A program made the translations under genes and the position numbers. The notes below the pieces were generated by a model that was not told where the DNA came from, did not search any database, and was given only the letters and a program-made list of their open reading frames with translations. This document shows positions 35,936-45,235 of a stretch of DNA of 64,000 bases, piece after piece. Each line of letters begins with the position of its first letter. Position 1 is the stretch's first letter. This stretch comes from Carnimonas bestiolae (lineage in GTDB: Bacteria > Pseudomonadota > Gammaproteobacteria > Pseudomonadales > Halomonadaceae), in the NCBI RefSeq assembly GCF_051251125.1, contig NZ_JBPCZL010000011.1; one strand, given 5' to 3'.

Positions 35936-37012
35936 CTACGAAGCCAGAGCGGCAACCACCGCATCGCCCATCTCGCTGGTGGACACCACGGCTTCTCCGG
36001 CTGCGGCGATATCCGCAGTGCGCAGGCCCGCGTCGAGCACCTTACCGACAGCCGATTCGATTCGCTCAGCCAACGCCGCCTGATCCAGCGTGTAGCGCAA
36101 CATCATGGCCACCGACAAAATGGTCGCCAGCGGATTGGCGATGCCCTTGTCGGCAATGTCGGGAGCGCTGCCGTGAATCGGTTCGAACATGCCCTGCCCT
36201 TTATCGTTCAGCGAGGCAGAAGGCAGCATACCAATCGAGCCGGTCAGCATAGAAGCTTCGTCGGAGAGGATATCACCGAACATATTGCCGGTAACGATAA
36301 CATCGAACTGCTTGGGCGCGCGCACTAGCTGCATGGCAGCGTTGTCGACGTACATGTGGGAGAGCTCGACATCGGGATATTCACCGGCCAATTCTTCCAT
36401 TACGTCACGCCACAAAATGGTGGCTTCAAGCACGTTGGCCTTATCGACCGAACACACTTTCTTGCCGCGCTTCTGCGCCATCTCGAAGGCCACGCGGCCA
36501 ATCCGCCGCACTTCGTGCTCGTCGTAGATGTAAGTGTTATAGCCGTAGCGGGTGCCGTCATCGCGGGTCTCGATACCGCGCGGCTGCCCGAAATAGATGC
36601 CGCCGGTCAATTCGCGCACGATCATGATATCGAGCCCCGAGACCACTTCAGGCTTGAGCGCCGACGCCGATGCCAGCTGCGGATACAGAATCGCAGGACG
36701 CAGGTTGCCGAACAGATTAAGCGCCTTGCGAATGCCGAGCAGGCCCTTCTCGGGACGCTTGGAAATATCTTCGAGCTTGTCCCACTTGGGGCCGCCTACC
36801 GCACCGAGCAGTATCGCATCGGCTGCCTTGGCCGCCGCAATGGTTTGCTCGGGCAGTGGCTCGCCGGTGGCGTCGATGGCATCACCGCCTACCTTGCCGT
36901 ATTCGAGCGTCACGTCGAAGCCGTGCGGCTTCAGCGCTTCAATCACCTTGACCGCTTCGCGGGTAATTTCGGGCCCGATACCGTCACCGGGCAATACCAG
37001 AATTTTGCTCAT
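35936..37012 (-). CDS. leuB: 3-isopropylmalate dehydrogenase
   Basis: This 358-residue enzyme oxidises and decarboxylates 3-isopropylmalate with NAD, giving 2-oxoisocaproate for leucine. The start is MSKILVLPGDGIGPEITREAV. RELTGGIYFGQPRG and the NMFGDILSDEASMLTGSIG metal/substrate motif are in place, as is the GSAPDIADKGIANPLA nucleotide signature. It is the third gene of leuC-leuD-leuB. Confidence 0.98.
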   Translation of the reverse strand: MSKILVLPGDGIGPEITREAVKVIEALKPHGFDVTLEYGKVGGDAIDATGEPLPEQTIAAAKAADAILLGAVGGPKWDKLEDISKRPEKGLLGIRKALNLFGNLRPAILYPQLASASALKPEVVSGLDIMIVRELTGGIYFGQPRGIETRDDGTRYGYNTYIYDEHEVRRIGRVAFEMAQKRGKKVCSVDKANVLEATILWRDVMEELAGEYPDVELSHMYVDNAAMQLVRAPKQFDVIVTGNMFGDILSDEASMLTGSIGMLPSASLNDKGQGMFEPIHGSAPDIADKGIANPLATILSVAMMLRYTLDQAALAERIESAVGKVLDAGLRTADIAAAGEAVVSTSEMGDAVVAALAS

Positions 37013-37051
37013 TAACGTGATTCTCGTTGGTTCATCTAAGCGGGAAGGCGA

Positions 37052-37693
37052 TCAAGCACGAAACAGCCATGGCTGCTCGGCCTTGTGCCGCGCTTCAAAG
37101 GTGCGAATGGCGTCGGCCTGCTCGAGGGTGATGCCGATATCATCGAGACCGTTTTGCAGGCAGTACTTGCGAAACGAATCGACCTCGAAAGGAATCTGCT
37201 CGCCGCTGGGCGTATTAATCTGCTGACCGTCGAGGTCGACATCAAGGCAGTAGCCTTCGGTGCTGTCGACTTCCTGGAATAACCGATCGACCGTCGCTTC
37301 GTCGAGGGTAATCAGCAAGATGCCGTTCTTGAACGCATTATTGAAGAAAATATCGGCGAAGCTGGGCGCGATAATCACCTTGAAGCCGAAGTCTTCCAGC
37401 GCCCAGGGAGCATGCTCACGCGAGCTACCGCAGCCGAAGTTGTTGCGCGCCAGCAGTACGCTGGCCCCCTGATAGCGCGGCTGATTCAGCACGAAATCAG
37501 GGTTCTTCGGGCGCTGGCTGCAATCCTGACCGGGGTAACCTTCGTCGAGATAGCGCAGTTCGTCGAACAGATTGGGGCCAAACCCTGAGCGTTTGATCGA
37601 TTTCAAAAACTGCTTGGGAATAATCAGGTCGGTATCAACGTTGGAGCGATCCAGCGGTGCCACCAATCCTTCCTTGCGTACAAATTTTTGCAT
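37052..37693 (-). CDS. leuD: 3-isopropylmalate dehydratase small subunit
   Basis: The 213-residue subunit has the swivel-domain signature NFGCGSSREHAPWALEDFGF and the start MQKFVRKEGLVAPLDRSNVD. It forms the isomerase with LeuC, interconverting 2- and 3-isopropylmalate. ATG 37693 follows ggag. It starts 19 bp after leuC. Confidence 0.98.
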   Translation of the reverse strand: MQKFVRKEGLVAPLDRSNVDTDLIIPKQFLKSIKRSGFGPNLFDELRYLDEGYPGQDCSQRPKNPDFVLNQPRYQGASVLLARNNFGCGSSREHAPWALEDFGFKVIIAPSFADIFFNNAFKNGILLITLDEATVDRLFQEVDSTEGYCLDVDLDGQQINTPSGEQIPFEVDSFRKYCLQNGLDDIGITLEQADAIRTFEARHKAEQPWLFRA

Positions 37694-37712
37694 GGTAATT
37701 CTCCGAATCGGC

Positions 37713-39161
37713 TTAGGCGCTGACCGCCTCACGGGGTGCGTGTTCGAAATCACGCACGTCAACGAAATGGCCGGCAATTGCAGCGGCGGCGGCCATCGCG
37801 GGGCTAACCAAATGGGTGCGGCCACCGTAGCCCTGACGCCCTTCGAAATTACGGTTAGAGGTAGAAGCACAGTGTTCGCCCGCGCCCAGCTTGTCGGCGT
37901 TCATGGCCAAACACATGGAGCAGCCCGGCTCGCGCCACTCGAAGCCTGCCTCTTTGAAAATCCGGTCGAGCCCTTCCTTTTCGGCCTGTTTTTTCACCAG
38001 CCCCGACCCCGGCACTACCATCGCCAGCTTGACGCTAGAAGCAACGCGACGACCCTGCGCTACCTTGGCCGCTTCACGCAGGTCTTCAATACGCGAGTTA
38101 GTGCACGAGCCGATGAATACGCAGTCGAGCTTAATGTCGGTGATAGCCTGATTGGCCGCGAGACCCATATACTCCAGCGCGCGCTCAATACCACGACGTT
38201 TGGTGTCGTCGCTTTCCTGCGCCGGATCGGGCACGCGATCATGCACGCCCGCGACCATCTCGGGGCTGGTGCCCCAGGTCACCTGCGGCTCGATGTCCGC
38301 CGCGTTAAGCTCGACTACCTTGTCGAAGTGGGCACCTTCATCGGAAACTAAATTGCGCCAGTGAGCCACTGCGGCATCCCACTGCTCGGCACTGGGCGCG
38401 AAGGGACGATGACGGATGTACTCGAAGGTGGTGTCGTCGGCCGCTACCAAACCAACGCGTGCGCCTGCTTCGATCGACATGTTGCAGATGGTCATGCGGC
38501 CTTCCATCGACAGGCCGCGAATGGTTGAGCCAGCAAACTCCATGGCGTAGCCAGTCCCACCTGCGGTGCCGATTTTGCCAATCACCGCCAATACGATATC
38601 TTTCGCAGTGACGCCGCGCCCCAGTTCCCCTTCAACGCGCACCTGCATGTTTTTCATCTTGCGCTGGAGCAAACACTGGGTGGCCATCACGTGCTCGACC
38701 TCGGAAGTACCGATGCCGTGAGAAAGCGCCGCGAAAGCACCGTGGGTAGAGGTGTGCGAATCGCCACACACAACTGTCATGCCGGGCAAGGTGGCACCTT
38801 GTTCAGGGCCTACCACATGCACGATGCCTTGACGCAAGTCATTGATCGAGTAGAGCTCGATGCCAAAGCTTTGGCAGTTATCGTCCAGCGTGGTGACCTG
38901 AATGCGCGAGACATTATCCTTGATGCCGTTGACCCCTTCGCTACGCTCCACCGGCGTTGTCGGCACATTGTGATCAGCGGTAGCCAAATTGGCATCCAGA
39001 CGCCATGGTTTGCGCCCCGCCAGACGCAGCCCTTCGAACGCCTGAGGCGAGGTTACTTCGTGAAGCAATTGGCGATCGATGTACAGCAGCGACGTGCCAT
39101 CGTCGCGGGTACTCACCAAATGCGCTTGCCATAACTTATCGTACAATGTCTGGGCTGCCAT
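37713..39161 (-). CDS. leuC: 3-isopropylmalate dehydratase large subunit
   Basis: The 482-residue aconitase-family enzyme binds a [4Fe-4S] cluster through cysteines in VFIGSCTNSRIEDLREAA and GCSMCLAMN. VCGDSHTSTHGAFAALSHGI is also conserved. It is the first gene of the leucine operon; aggag precedes the ATG. The 256-bp gap to the divergent LysR gene holds the control region. Confidence 0.98.
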   Translation of the reverse strand: MAAQTLYDKLWQAHLVSTRDDGTSLLYIDRQLLHEVTSPQAFEGLRLAGRKPWRLDANLATADHNVPTTPVERSEGVNGIKDNVSRIQVTTLDDNCQSFGIELYSINDLRQGIVHVVGPEQGATLPGMTVVCGDSHTSTHGAFAALSHGIGTSEVEHVMATQCLLQRKMKNMQVRVEGELGRGVTAKDIVLAVIGKIGTAGGTGYAMEFAGSTIRGLSMEGRMTICNMSIEAGARVGLVAADDTTFEYIRHRPFAPSAEQWDAAVAHWRNLVSDEGAHFDKVVELNAADIEPQVTWGTSPEMVAGVHDRVPDPAQESDDTKRRGIERALEYMGLAANQAITDIKLDCVFIGSCTNSRIEDLREAAKVAQGRRVASSVKLAMVVPGSGLVKKQAEKEGLDRIFKEAGFEWREPGCSMCLAMNADKLGAGEHCASTSNRNFEGRQGYGGRTHLVSPAMAAAAAIAGHFVDVRDFEHAPREAVSA

Positions 39162-39380
39162 AGCCTGTCTCCTCGTGAACGGCCCTCAGCGTCACGGATG
39201 CTAGGGGCTATCGAATACTGCTTAACATTATGAATGCGACTATTGGAGCAAAAAGAGCACTTAATTTCAACCTTTACCCAGTGCGCGGCAACTTTATGCC
39301 TTCTTTTTTCATATTAAAGCAACTTACATAGATTACCGCCGCGCCACGGATAAAAACAATTCATATTTTTCATTTAATTC

Positions 39381-39395
39381 ATTCCTTATAGGAAT
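39381..39395. promoter_or_regulatory. LysR-type site between leuC and its divergent regulator
   Basis: ATTCC-ttata-GGAAT is a 15-bp inverted repeat with the T-N11-A form of LysR sites. It ends 22 bp before the LysR start codon, in an A/T-rich divergent intergenic region. Autoregulation of the LysR gene and control of leuC are inferred. Confidence 0.6.
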
Positions 39396-39417
39396 TTATA
39401 TCGCCCTTGGGAGCACC

Positions 39418-40299
39418 ATGGATACCCAAAGCCTTATCGCTTTTGTCGCCGTTGCAGAGCTCGGCTCCTTCTCGCAGGCAGCACATCAGCTGCACCTGAC
39501 GCAACCGGCTGTCAGCAAACGTGTTGCGGTGCTTGAAGGCCTGTTGAACCAGCGCTTGTTTGATCGTCTTAACCGCACCATTCGGTTAACCGACGCAGGT
39601 CGTCGACTTCTGCCTAGGGCGCGACAGATTATTGCGCTGACCGAAGAGGCGAATCGGGAAGTAGCAGAGGTCGGGAGTGAGCCTAGCGGCACTCTGAGGC
39701 TTGCGACCAGCCATCACGTTGGCTTGCATCGCTTGCCACTGGTATTGAAGGAATACGCGTCTTTGTATCCGAAGGTACGCTTGGAACTGGATTTCCTCGA
39801 TTCAGAACAGGCCCACCAGAAAGTAGCGGATGGCAGCGTCGAGCTGGCGGTGGTAACGCTGGCACCGCAGCCCGATAGCTCGGTGAACAGCGCGCCGCTG
39901 TGGATCGATCGGCTGCGCTATGTGTGTGCGCTGGATCATCCGCTGACCCAGAACACTGCAGTTACCCTTGCTCAACTGGCTGAGCACGAGGCAGTGCTGC
40001 CCGCCAACCGCACCTTCACGCGACAGCTGGTGGCCGATCAGTTTGCTCAGCTGGATTTATCGCTGCAGGTGGCGATGTCGACCAATTACCTCGAAACGCT
40101 GAAAATGCTAGCGACGGTAGGACTCGGCTGGGGGCTGCTGCCCGAGCGCATGGTCGATGCAAACCTGCATCTGCTACCGGTTAATGTCCCTGTGCTCGAA
40201 CGACCGCTGGGCTATCTACACCATCAAAAGCGTACCTTGTCACGCCCAGCCCGGGCGATGATAGCGTTACTCGATCAACACCGTGACCTTCGTCGATAG
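39418..40299 (+). CDS. LysR-family regulator divergent from the leucine operon
   Basis: The 293-residue protein begins MDTQSLIAFVAVAELGSFSQAA with a typical winged helix (LHLTQPAVSKRVAVLEGLLN), followed by the effector-binding domain from about residue 90. A LysR gene divergent from leuC is also found in pseudomonads, which suggests it controls leuCDB in response to a leucine-pathway metabolite; the effector is not known from sequence. Confidence 0.9.
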   Translation: MDTQSLIAFVAVAELGSFSQAAHQLHLTQPAVSKRVAVLEGLLNQRLFDRLNRTIRLTDAGRRLLPRARQIIALTEEANREVAEVGSEPSGTLRLATSHHVGLHRLPLVLKEYASLYPKVRLELDFLDSEQAHQKVADGSVELAVVTLAPQPDSSVNSAPLWIDRLRYVCALDHPLTQNTAVTLAQLAEHEAVLPANRTFTRQLVADQFAQLDLSLQVAMSTNYLETLKMLATVGLGWGLLPERMVDANLHLLPVNVPVLERPLGYLHHQKRTLSRPARAMIALLDQHRDLRR

Positions 40300-40490
40300 A
40301 AACCACCGTCGTATTGCTGGCATACTTTGCGATAACGCACTGCATTTTTAGAATAACCGCCTCTTGGCACATCTACCGGGAACACAACACGTGGCAATAT
40401 CCTCTTGCTGCCGGTGCCTTCAAGCGCACCTTTATGTAAGTCCGATTCACAGCGGCCCTGCCAACAACAACAAATAGGACCATCGAGACA

Positions 40491-41381
40491 ATGAAATCAC
40501 TGCTTGCTGCAGTATCGCTGAGCGCGCTACTGCCATCCCTCGCCTGCGCACAACAGGATGTCGACACCAACAAACTGGCCAGCGTGCCAGCACAAGGCGA
40601 AGCCAGTCCGTACATGTCGGATTGGCTCACTCAACATATCAACGTTATTGGCAGCCACAACACCCGCTTTGGGCCTCAGCCGGTCGACGATATCTATCTC
40701 GAGTACGAGTTCATGGGCCGCAAGGGGCCGTTTGATTTGTATGGCTACGTCGACATGCCGAGGTTTCTGGGCATTGGCAATAGCGCAGACAAAGGCGCCT
40801 GGAATGACGGCTCACCGCTGTTCTGGGAGCTTGAGCCGCGGCTGTCGATCAACCATCTGACCGGCAAGGATCTGAGCATTGGCCCGTTCAAGGAGTTTTA
40901 CCTCGCGGCGGATGACATCTTCGATCTCGGTCATAATCGCGACGGCCGTCAGCACACGCTCTATATCGGGCTTGGCACCGATATAGACACCCACAGCCGG
41001 GTTAACCTGTCATTCAATCTGTACGGGCGACGTCAGTTCGAGAACTATCGCGCCAGTAACGAGAACAGTTGGGACGGCTATCGTGCGCAGGTGAAATACA
41101 TTGTGCCGCTAACGCAGGTGGCCAACGGCGACCTGACCTGGGTGGGCTTCACCAACTACGACTTCGGCTCCAACCTCGACAAGGATAATCCCGGGGTGCG
41201 CACCTCAGAGGCGTGGGTATCAACCAACGTACTGTCGCTGTCGTGGACGCACTGGGCGGTTAGCGTGGTGGGCCGCTACTTCCATAACGCCAGCAACTTC
41301 CGCTCCGGTGCCGATCTCGGTGGCTCCGATGCCAAGTCGACCGGCTGGGGCGAATACTTTATCGTGACGTACAGCTTCTAA
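40491..41381 (+). CDS. tsx: Nucleoside-specific outer-membrane channel Tsx
   Basis: The 296-residue protein has a signal peptide cut after ACA (about residue 20). It matches E. coli Tsx along its length: HINVIGSHNTRFGPQ, YLEYEFMGRKGPFDLYGY, GSPLFWELEPRLSIN, YIGLGTDIDTHSRVNLSFN, and a C-terminal aromatic STGWGEYFIVTYSF typical of outer-membrane barrels. It forms a channel for deoxy- and ribonucleosides. No nucleoside permease lies nearby. A hairpin follows without a T run. Confidence 0.95.
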   Translation: MKSLLAAVSLSALLPSLACAQQDVDTNKLASVPAQGEASPYMSDWLTQHINVIGSHNTRFGPQPVDDIYLEYEFMGRKGPFDLYGYVDMPRFLGIGNSADKGAWNDGSPLFWELEPRLSINHLTGKDLSIGPFKEFYLAADDIFDLGHNRDGRQHTLYIGLGTDIDTHSRVNLSFNLYGRRQFENYRASNENSWDGYRAQVKYIVPLTQVANGDLTWVGFTNYDFGSNLDKDNPGVRTSEAWVSTNVLSLSWTHWAVSVVGRYFHNASNFRSGADLGGSDAKSTGWGEYFIVTYSF

Positions 41382-41412
41382 CGGCCGCTCTGGGAAGGAT
41401 ATACAGACGAAG

Positions 41413-41439
41413 ATGCCGCTGGCACCCAAGCAGCGGCAT
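41413..41439. terminator. Hairpin downstream of tsx
   Basis: Nine-bp stem atgccgctg/cagcggcat with a 9-nt loop, about 30 bp after the tsx stop. No T run follows, so the terminator role is tentative. Confidence 0.4.
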
Positions 41440-41561
41440 GTCGGGGAAAATCACTGTTACTCGCTAACACAAGCCCGGTACACGCGCTAAAGAACGGCCC
41501 ACACCTTCACCATATGGTGATATGCAGCGGGCCTGGCGTAGATGGTCATTCTCCATCGTCA

Positions 41562-42001
41562 GTACCTGAACAGGTTGCTCGCCCTATCGAGCAGCTTAGG
41601 TCGTATCATCTGGATGACCATCAGCAGCAGACTGCCAATACCCGCCCCTCCCCACAGCCCTTGAGAGCTCACCGGCCTCAGGGCTATCCAAGCGCCGTAG
41701 CAATGGCAATTAAACTGATATAAGCCACCATCGTAGCGCCTTTATCACTGCAGGATATCGCCAGCTAGGTAGACCTTTCCAAGCGTCGACTGGAGCGCAT
41801 ATTCATCCGTCACGTACATGTTCACCAGCGCATTTCTATCTGAAGATTCGCATCGCCCATGCGCGTGACATCATTCGCAGCAGTCACCTTCCCATTACGG
41901 AAATCGCCATGATGTGCAGGGGCGAATGCAGCTCATGCCTTTCCCGCTGCTACCGCGCTGTGTTCGGGATACCCCCTGCAAGGATCGCGCTGAAGGAGTG
42001 A
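41562..42001 (+). pseudogene. Decayed GlxA-type AraC regulator (LhpR-like remnant)
   Basis: Conceptual translation gives AMAIKLI, a TAA stop at 41721, then APLSLQDIAS, a TAG stop at 41766, then VDLSKRRLERIFIRHV, all in one frame. About 41815 the match jumps frame to SPAHFYLKIRIAHARDII, LPITEIAMM and CLSRCYRAVFGIPPA, ending at TGA 41999. In this order these are the two helix-turn-helix halves of GlxA-family AraC activators. Upstream, EQLRSYHLDDHQQQTAN and PSAVAMAIKL resemble the linker. The N-terminal amidotransferase-like domain is gone. It lies directly ahead of the hydroxyproline genes, where P. aeruginosa relies on the AraC-type LhpR, so a lost pathway activator is the natural reading. Two stops plus a frameshift rule out a working product. 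Confidence 0.8.
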
Positions 42002-42192
42002 CGACTGCAGCGTCGGCAATGGCCGCAGGTTAGGCATGCCTGATCGCCAGTCACCGATCCGATTGCGACACGTTGAAAAATTAAGATTGTATAAAATATA
42101 AAACCGTGAAATTCTGTACTTACAGGAGCCAACTCCAGCATTGCTACTGCTAATCATCCCGTCACAACAATCATCACTGGGAGCCGTGAGTA

Positions 42193-43170
42193 GTGAAAAA
42201 AGTCAAAGTCGTAGATTCGCATACCGGGGGCGAACCCACCCGCGTCATCATGTCGGGCTTTCCTCTACTGGCAGGCCACACCATGGCCGAAAAGCGTGAA
42301 TCGCTGCGCCAGCAGGATGAGTGGCGACGTGCCGTGATACTCGAGCCGCGCGGTCACGATGTGCTGGTAGGCGCGCTTTACTGCCCCCCGGAATCCGCAG
42401 ATGCCACCTGCGGGGTTATTTTCTTCAACAATACCGGTTATCTGGGAATGTGTGGTCACGGCACCATCGGCCTGGTTACCACCCTTCACTACCTTGGCCT
42501 TATCGAACCGGGCCTGCACCGGATTGATACTCCCGTAGGCCAGGTCAGTTGCCAATTGCACGACGATGGCTCGGTCACCCTGTGCAACATACCGGCCTAC
42601 CGCTATCGCACAGGCGTTAACCTGGAGGTGCCTGGGTATGGCCCGCTCACGGGAGATATTGCCTGGGGCGGCAACTGGTTTTTCCTGACCGGTGACCATA
42701 GCCAACGGATTGCTTTCGATAACGTGGCCCAACTAACCACCTTCTGTACCGCCATTCGCTTCGCTATTGATGCCAGCGGACTGAGCGGGGAAAACGGCGG
42801 CACTATCGACCATATCGAACTTTTTGCCCCCACCGATGGCGCTGATAGCCGCAACTTCGTGCTATGCCCGGGCGGCGCTTACGACCGCTCTCCCTGCGGT
42901 ACCGGCACCAGCGCCAAACTGGCGTGCCTGGCCGCCGATGGCAAGCTCAAGGAGGGGCAATGCTGGCGCCAGGCAAGCATTACCGGCAGCGTCTTCGAGG
43001 GGCATTTCATCCAGCAGGATGGCTGTATCACCCCCTATATCAAGGGCCGTGCCTGGTTGACCGCCGATTCCGAGCTGTTGATTGATGAAAGTGATCCATT
43101 CGACTTCGGCATCGAGCAGCCTTGGGTCATGTCCAGTGACTCGATGGCCTCGGCCATATCCCTGCCTTGA
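42193..43170 (+). CDS. lhpA: 4-hydroxyproline 2-epimerase (proline racemase family)
   Basis: This 325-residue cofactor-free epimerase converts trans-4-hydroxy-L-proline to cis-4-hydroxy-D-proline. Both catalytic cysteines are present: Cys87 in GYLGMCGHGTIG and Cys235 in DRSPCGTGTSA. A Cys/Cys pair fits an epimerase or racemase rather than the Thr/Cys dehydratase. The start MKKVKVVDSHTGGEPTRVI is conserved. It begins at GTG with gggag upstream. First gene of the catabolic cluster; context with the deaminase and D-hydroxyproline dehydrogenase supports the substrate. Confidence 0.92.
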   Translation: MKKVKVVDSHTGGEPTRVIMSGFPLLAGHTMAEKRESLRQQDEWRRAVILEPRGHDVLVGALYCPPESADATCGVIFFNNTGYLGMCGHGTIGLVTTLHYLGLIEPGLHRIDTPVGQVSCQLHDDGSVTLCNIPAYRYRTGVNLEVPGYGPLTGDIAWGGNWFFLTGDHSQRIAFDNVAQLTTFCTAIRFAIDASGLSGENGGTIDHIELFAPTDGADSRNFVLCPGGAYDRSPCGTGTSAKLACLAADGKLKEGQCWRQASITGSVFEGHFIQQDGCITPYIKGRAWLTADSELLIDESDPFDFGIEQPWVMSSDSMASAISLP

Positions 43171-43231
43171 GGCAAGCACAGGACTTGCCCGTTTTTCACT
43201 CACTGCTACTAACCACTGAACAGGACACACA

Positions 43232-44173
43232 ATGAACAAGAAAATCTTTACAGGGTGCATTCCAGCATTGATGACCCCTTGCAAGGAAGACCGTAGCCCC
43301 GACTTCGATGCATTGGTGAAAAAGGCTCGCGAGTTGGTGGAACTCGGCATGAGTGGTGTCGTCTATTGCGGTTCGATGGGTGACTGGCCGCTGCTAAGCG
43401 AAGCCCAGCGCCAACAAGGGGTCGCGCGTCTGGTGGAAGCCGGCATTCCCACCATTGTGGGCACTGGTGCAGTCAACTCCCGCGAAGCCGTCTCCCATGC
43501 AGCGCACGCAGCATCCGTAGGCGCCGCCGGTCTGATGGTCATTCCCCGGGTACTCTCCCGTGGGACCTCGGTGGCTGCTCAGCGAGCTCATTTTTCCGCC
43601 ATCCTGGAGGCCGCTCCTGACCTCCCTGCGGTGATCTACAATAGCCCCCATTATGGTTTCGCGACTCGTGCGGATCTTTTCTTTGAATTGCGTGAACACT
43701 ACCCAAACCTGATCGGTTTCAAGGAGTTCGGCGGCGCCGATGACCTGTTGTATGCGGCCCAGAACATTACCTCACAGGACGATGATGTCACCCTGATGGT
43801 CGGTGTAGACACCAATGTCTTCCACGGCTTTGTGAACTGTGGCGCGACCGGCGCCATTACGGGTATCGGCAATGCACTGCCGCGTGAAGTCTTGCAACTG
43901 GGCGAGCTGTGCCGCAAGGCCGCCAGTGGCGATGTAACCGCTCGTCGTCAGGCCAAAGAGCTAGATGAAGCACTTAAAATGCTGTCGATTTTCGATGAAG
44001 GGGCCGACCTGGTGCTTTACTACAAGTACCTCATGGAACTGAATGGAGACACTGAATACAGGTTGCACTTCAATGCAACCGACAGTCTGACGGAGGCCCA
44101 GCGTCACTATGCCCGCCAGCAATATCAGCTGTTCCGTGACTGGTATGCTGGATGGTCAAAGGAACTCGCATAA
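43232..44173 (+). CDS. lhpC: 1-pyrroline-4-hydroxy-2-carboxylate deaminase (DapA family)
   Basis: The 313-residue TIM-barrel protein of the DapA/NAL family has its Schiff-base lysine in NLIGFKEFGG (Lys164) and the partner tyrosine in AVIYNSPHYG (Tyr136). The start is FTGCIPALMTPCKEDRSPDF. In hydroxyproline clusters this enzyme deaminates and dehydrates the imino acid to 2-oxoglutarate semialdehyde. It is assigned by neighbours; sequence alone would also allow other DapA-like lyases. It follows lhpA by 61 bp and precedes the reductase gene by 9 bp. Confidence 0.85.
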   Translation: MNKKIFTGCIPALMTPCKEDRSPDFDALVKKARELVELGMSGVVYCGSMGDWPLLSEAQRQQGVARLVEAGIPTIVGTGAVNSREAVSHAAHAASVGAAGLMVIPRVLSRGTSVAAQRAHFSAILEAAPDLPAVIYNSPHYGFATRADLFFELREHYPNLIGFKEFGGADDLLYAAQNITSQDDDVTLMVGVDTNVFHGFVNCGATGAITGIGNALPREVLQLGELCRKAASGDVTARRQAKELDEALKMLSIFDEGADLVLYYKYLMELNGDTEYRLHFNATDSLTEAQRHYARQQYQLFRDWYAGWSKELA

Positions 44174-44182
44174 GGAAGCAAC

Positions 44183-45211
44183 ATGAATGCCGCTATTACC
44201 CTGCCGATCGATGAGGCCCAAGCCCTGGCAGAACGGCTGCTCAAGCGTCAGGGTTTCGCTGAACCTCATGCCCAGGCCATTGCGCGCACGGTGGTGGCCG
44301 GTCAGCGCGATGAATGTTTCTCGCATGGGCTGTATCGCCTGCTGGGCTGTGTCCACACACTGAAGGCAGGCAAGGTCAGCCCCTCGGCGCAGCCCGATCT
44401 GCACGATCAAAGTCCGGCCATTGTGCGCGTGGATGCCGGCGGCGCCTTTTCCCAGTTGGCCTATGAACTGGGTCGCCCGGTTCTTGTTGAAAAGGCGCGC
44501 AGCCAGGGCATTGCCGGATTGGCCATCAATCATTGTGTCCATTTCTCGGCACTTTGGATAGAAATCGAGGCCCTTACCCAGGCCGGTCTGGTGGCCTTTG
44601 CCTGCACCCCGAGCCATGCCTGGGTCGCCCCGGCCGGTGGGACCTCCCCCTTGTTGGGCACCAACCCCATGGCATTTGGCTGGCCGCGCGGAGAGGATAC
44701 GCCGCCTTACTTGTTTGACTTCGCCACCAGTGCAATAGCCCGTGGCGATATTGAACTTGCCCGTCGCGAAGGCCGTGCCGTGCCTGAAGAATGGGGCATT
44801 GACGGAGAAGGTAACCCGACGTCCGACCCGGCCACTATTCTGGATGAAGGGGCCATGCAACCCTTTGGCGGACACAAGGGATCGGCACTTGCGACCATGG
44901 TAGAACTGCTGGCGGGCCCCCTGATTGGCGACCTGACCAGCCATGAATCGATGGCCTTTGATGAAGGCGCTGGAGGGCTGCCCTACCACGGCGAAATCAT
45001 TTTGGCCTTCGATCCCAAACGCTGGCTGGGCGACGGCTACCAGGCCTCGATGCAGCGAGCCGAAGGCCTTTTCGAGCGAATGGCAGCGCAAGGCGCACGC
45101 CTACCCTCGCAACGCCGCTACCAGGCACGAAAACGCAGCCTGGCCAATGGCCTGCGTGTCGCCAAACCGCTGTACGATGAATTGTTGGCGCTGGCCAACG
45201 GTAACGCCTGA
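44183..45211 (+). CDS. Ldh2-family imino-acid reductase (LhpD/DpkA-like)
   Basis: The 342-residue protein belongs to the malate/L-lactate dehydrogenase type-2 family: QRDECFSHGLYRLLGCVHTL, a His catalytic region in INHCVHFSALWIEIEAL, LLGTNPMAFGWPRG and PFGGHKGSALATMVELLAG. Members within hydroxyproline clusters reduce 1-pyrroline-2-carboxylate (from trans-3-hydroxyproline) or 1-piperideine-2-carboxylate with NADPH. True malate or lactate dehydrogenase activity is less likely in this setting. The ribosome site aaggaag lies in the 9-bp gap after lhpC. Confidence 0.82.
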   Translation: MNAAITLPIDEAQALAERLLKRQGFAEPHAQAIARTVVAGQRDECFSHGLYRLLGCVHTLKAGKVSPSAQPDLHDQSPAIVRVDAGGAFSQLAYELGRPVLVEKARSQGIAGLAINHCVHFSALWIEIEALTQAGLVAFACTPSHAWVAPAGGTSPLLGTNPMAFGWPRGEDTPPYLFDFATSAIARGDIELARREGRAVPEEWGIDGEGNPTSDPATILDEGAMQPFGGHKGSALATMVELLAGPLIGDLTSHESMAFDEGAGGLPYHGEIILAFDPKRWLGDGYQASMQRAEGLFERMAAQGARLPSQRRYQARKRSLANGLRVAKPLYDELLALANGNA

Positions 45212-45235
45212 CCACCATCAGTAAAGGAAATGCCC

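Noticed and set aside
41514..41723. A separate 69-residue protein gene downstream of tsx
   Set aside because: Its end matches the linker of the AraC-type pseudogene, which continues past its stop in the same frame.
44156..45091. Minus-strand open frame (311 codons) opposite the Ldh2-type reductase
   Set aside because: Antisense to a well-supported gene with family motifs; its protein looks like random back-translation.
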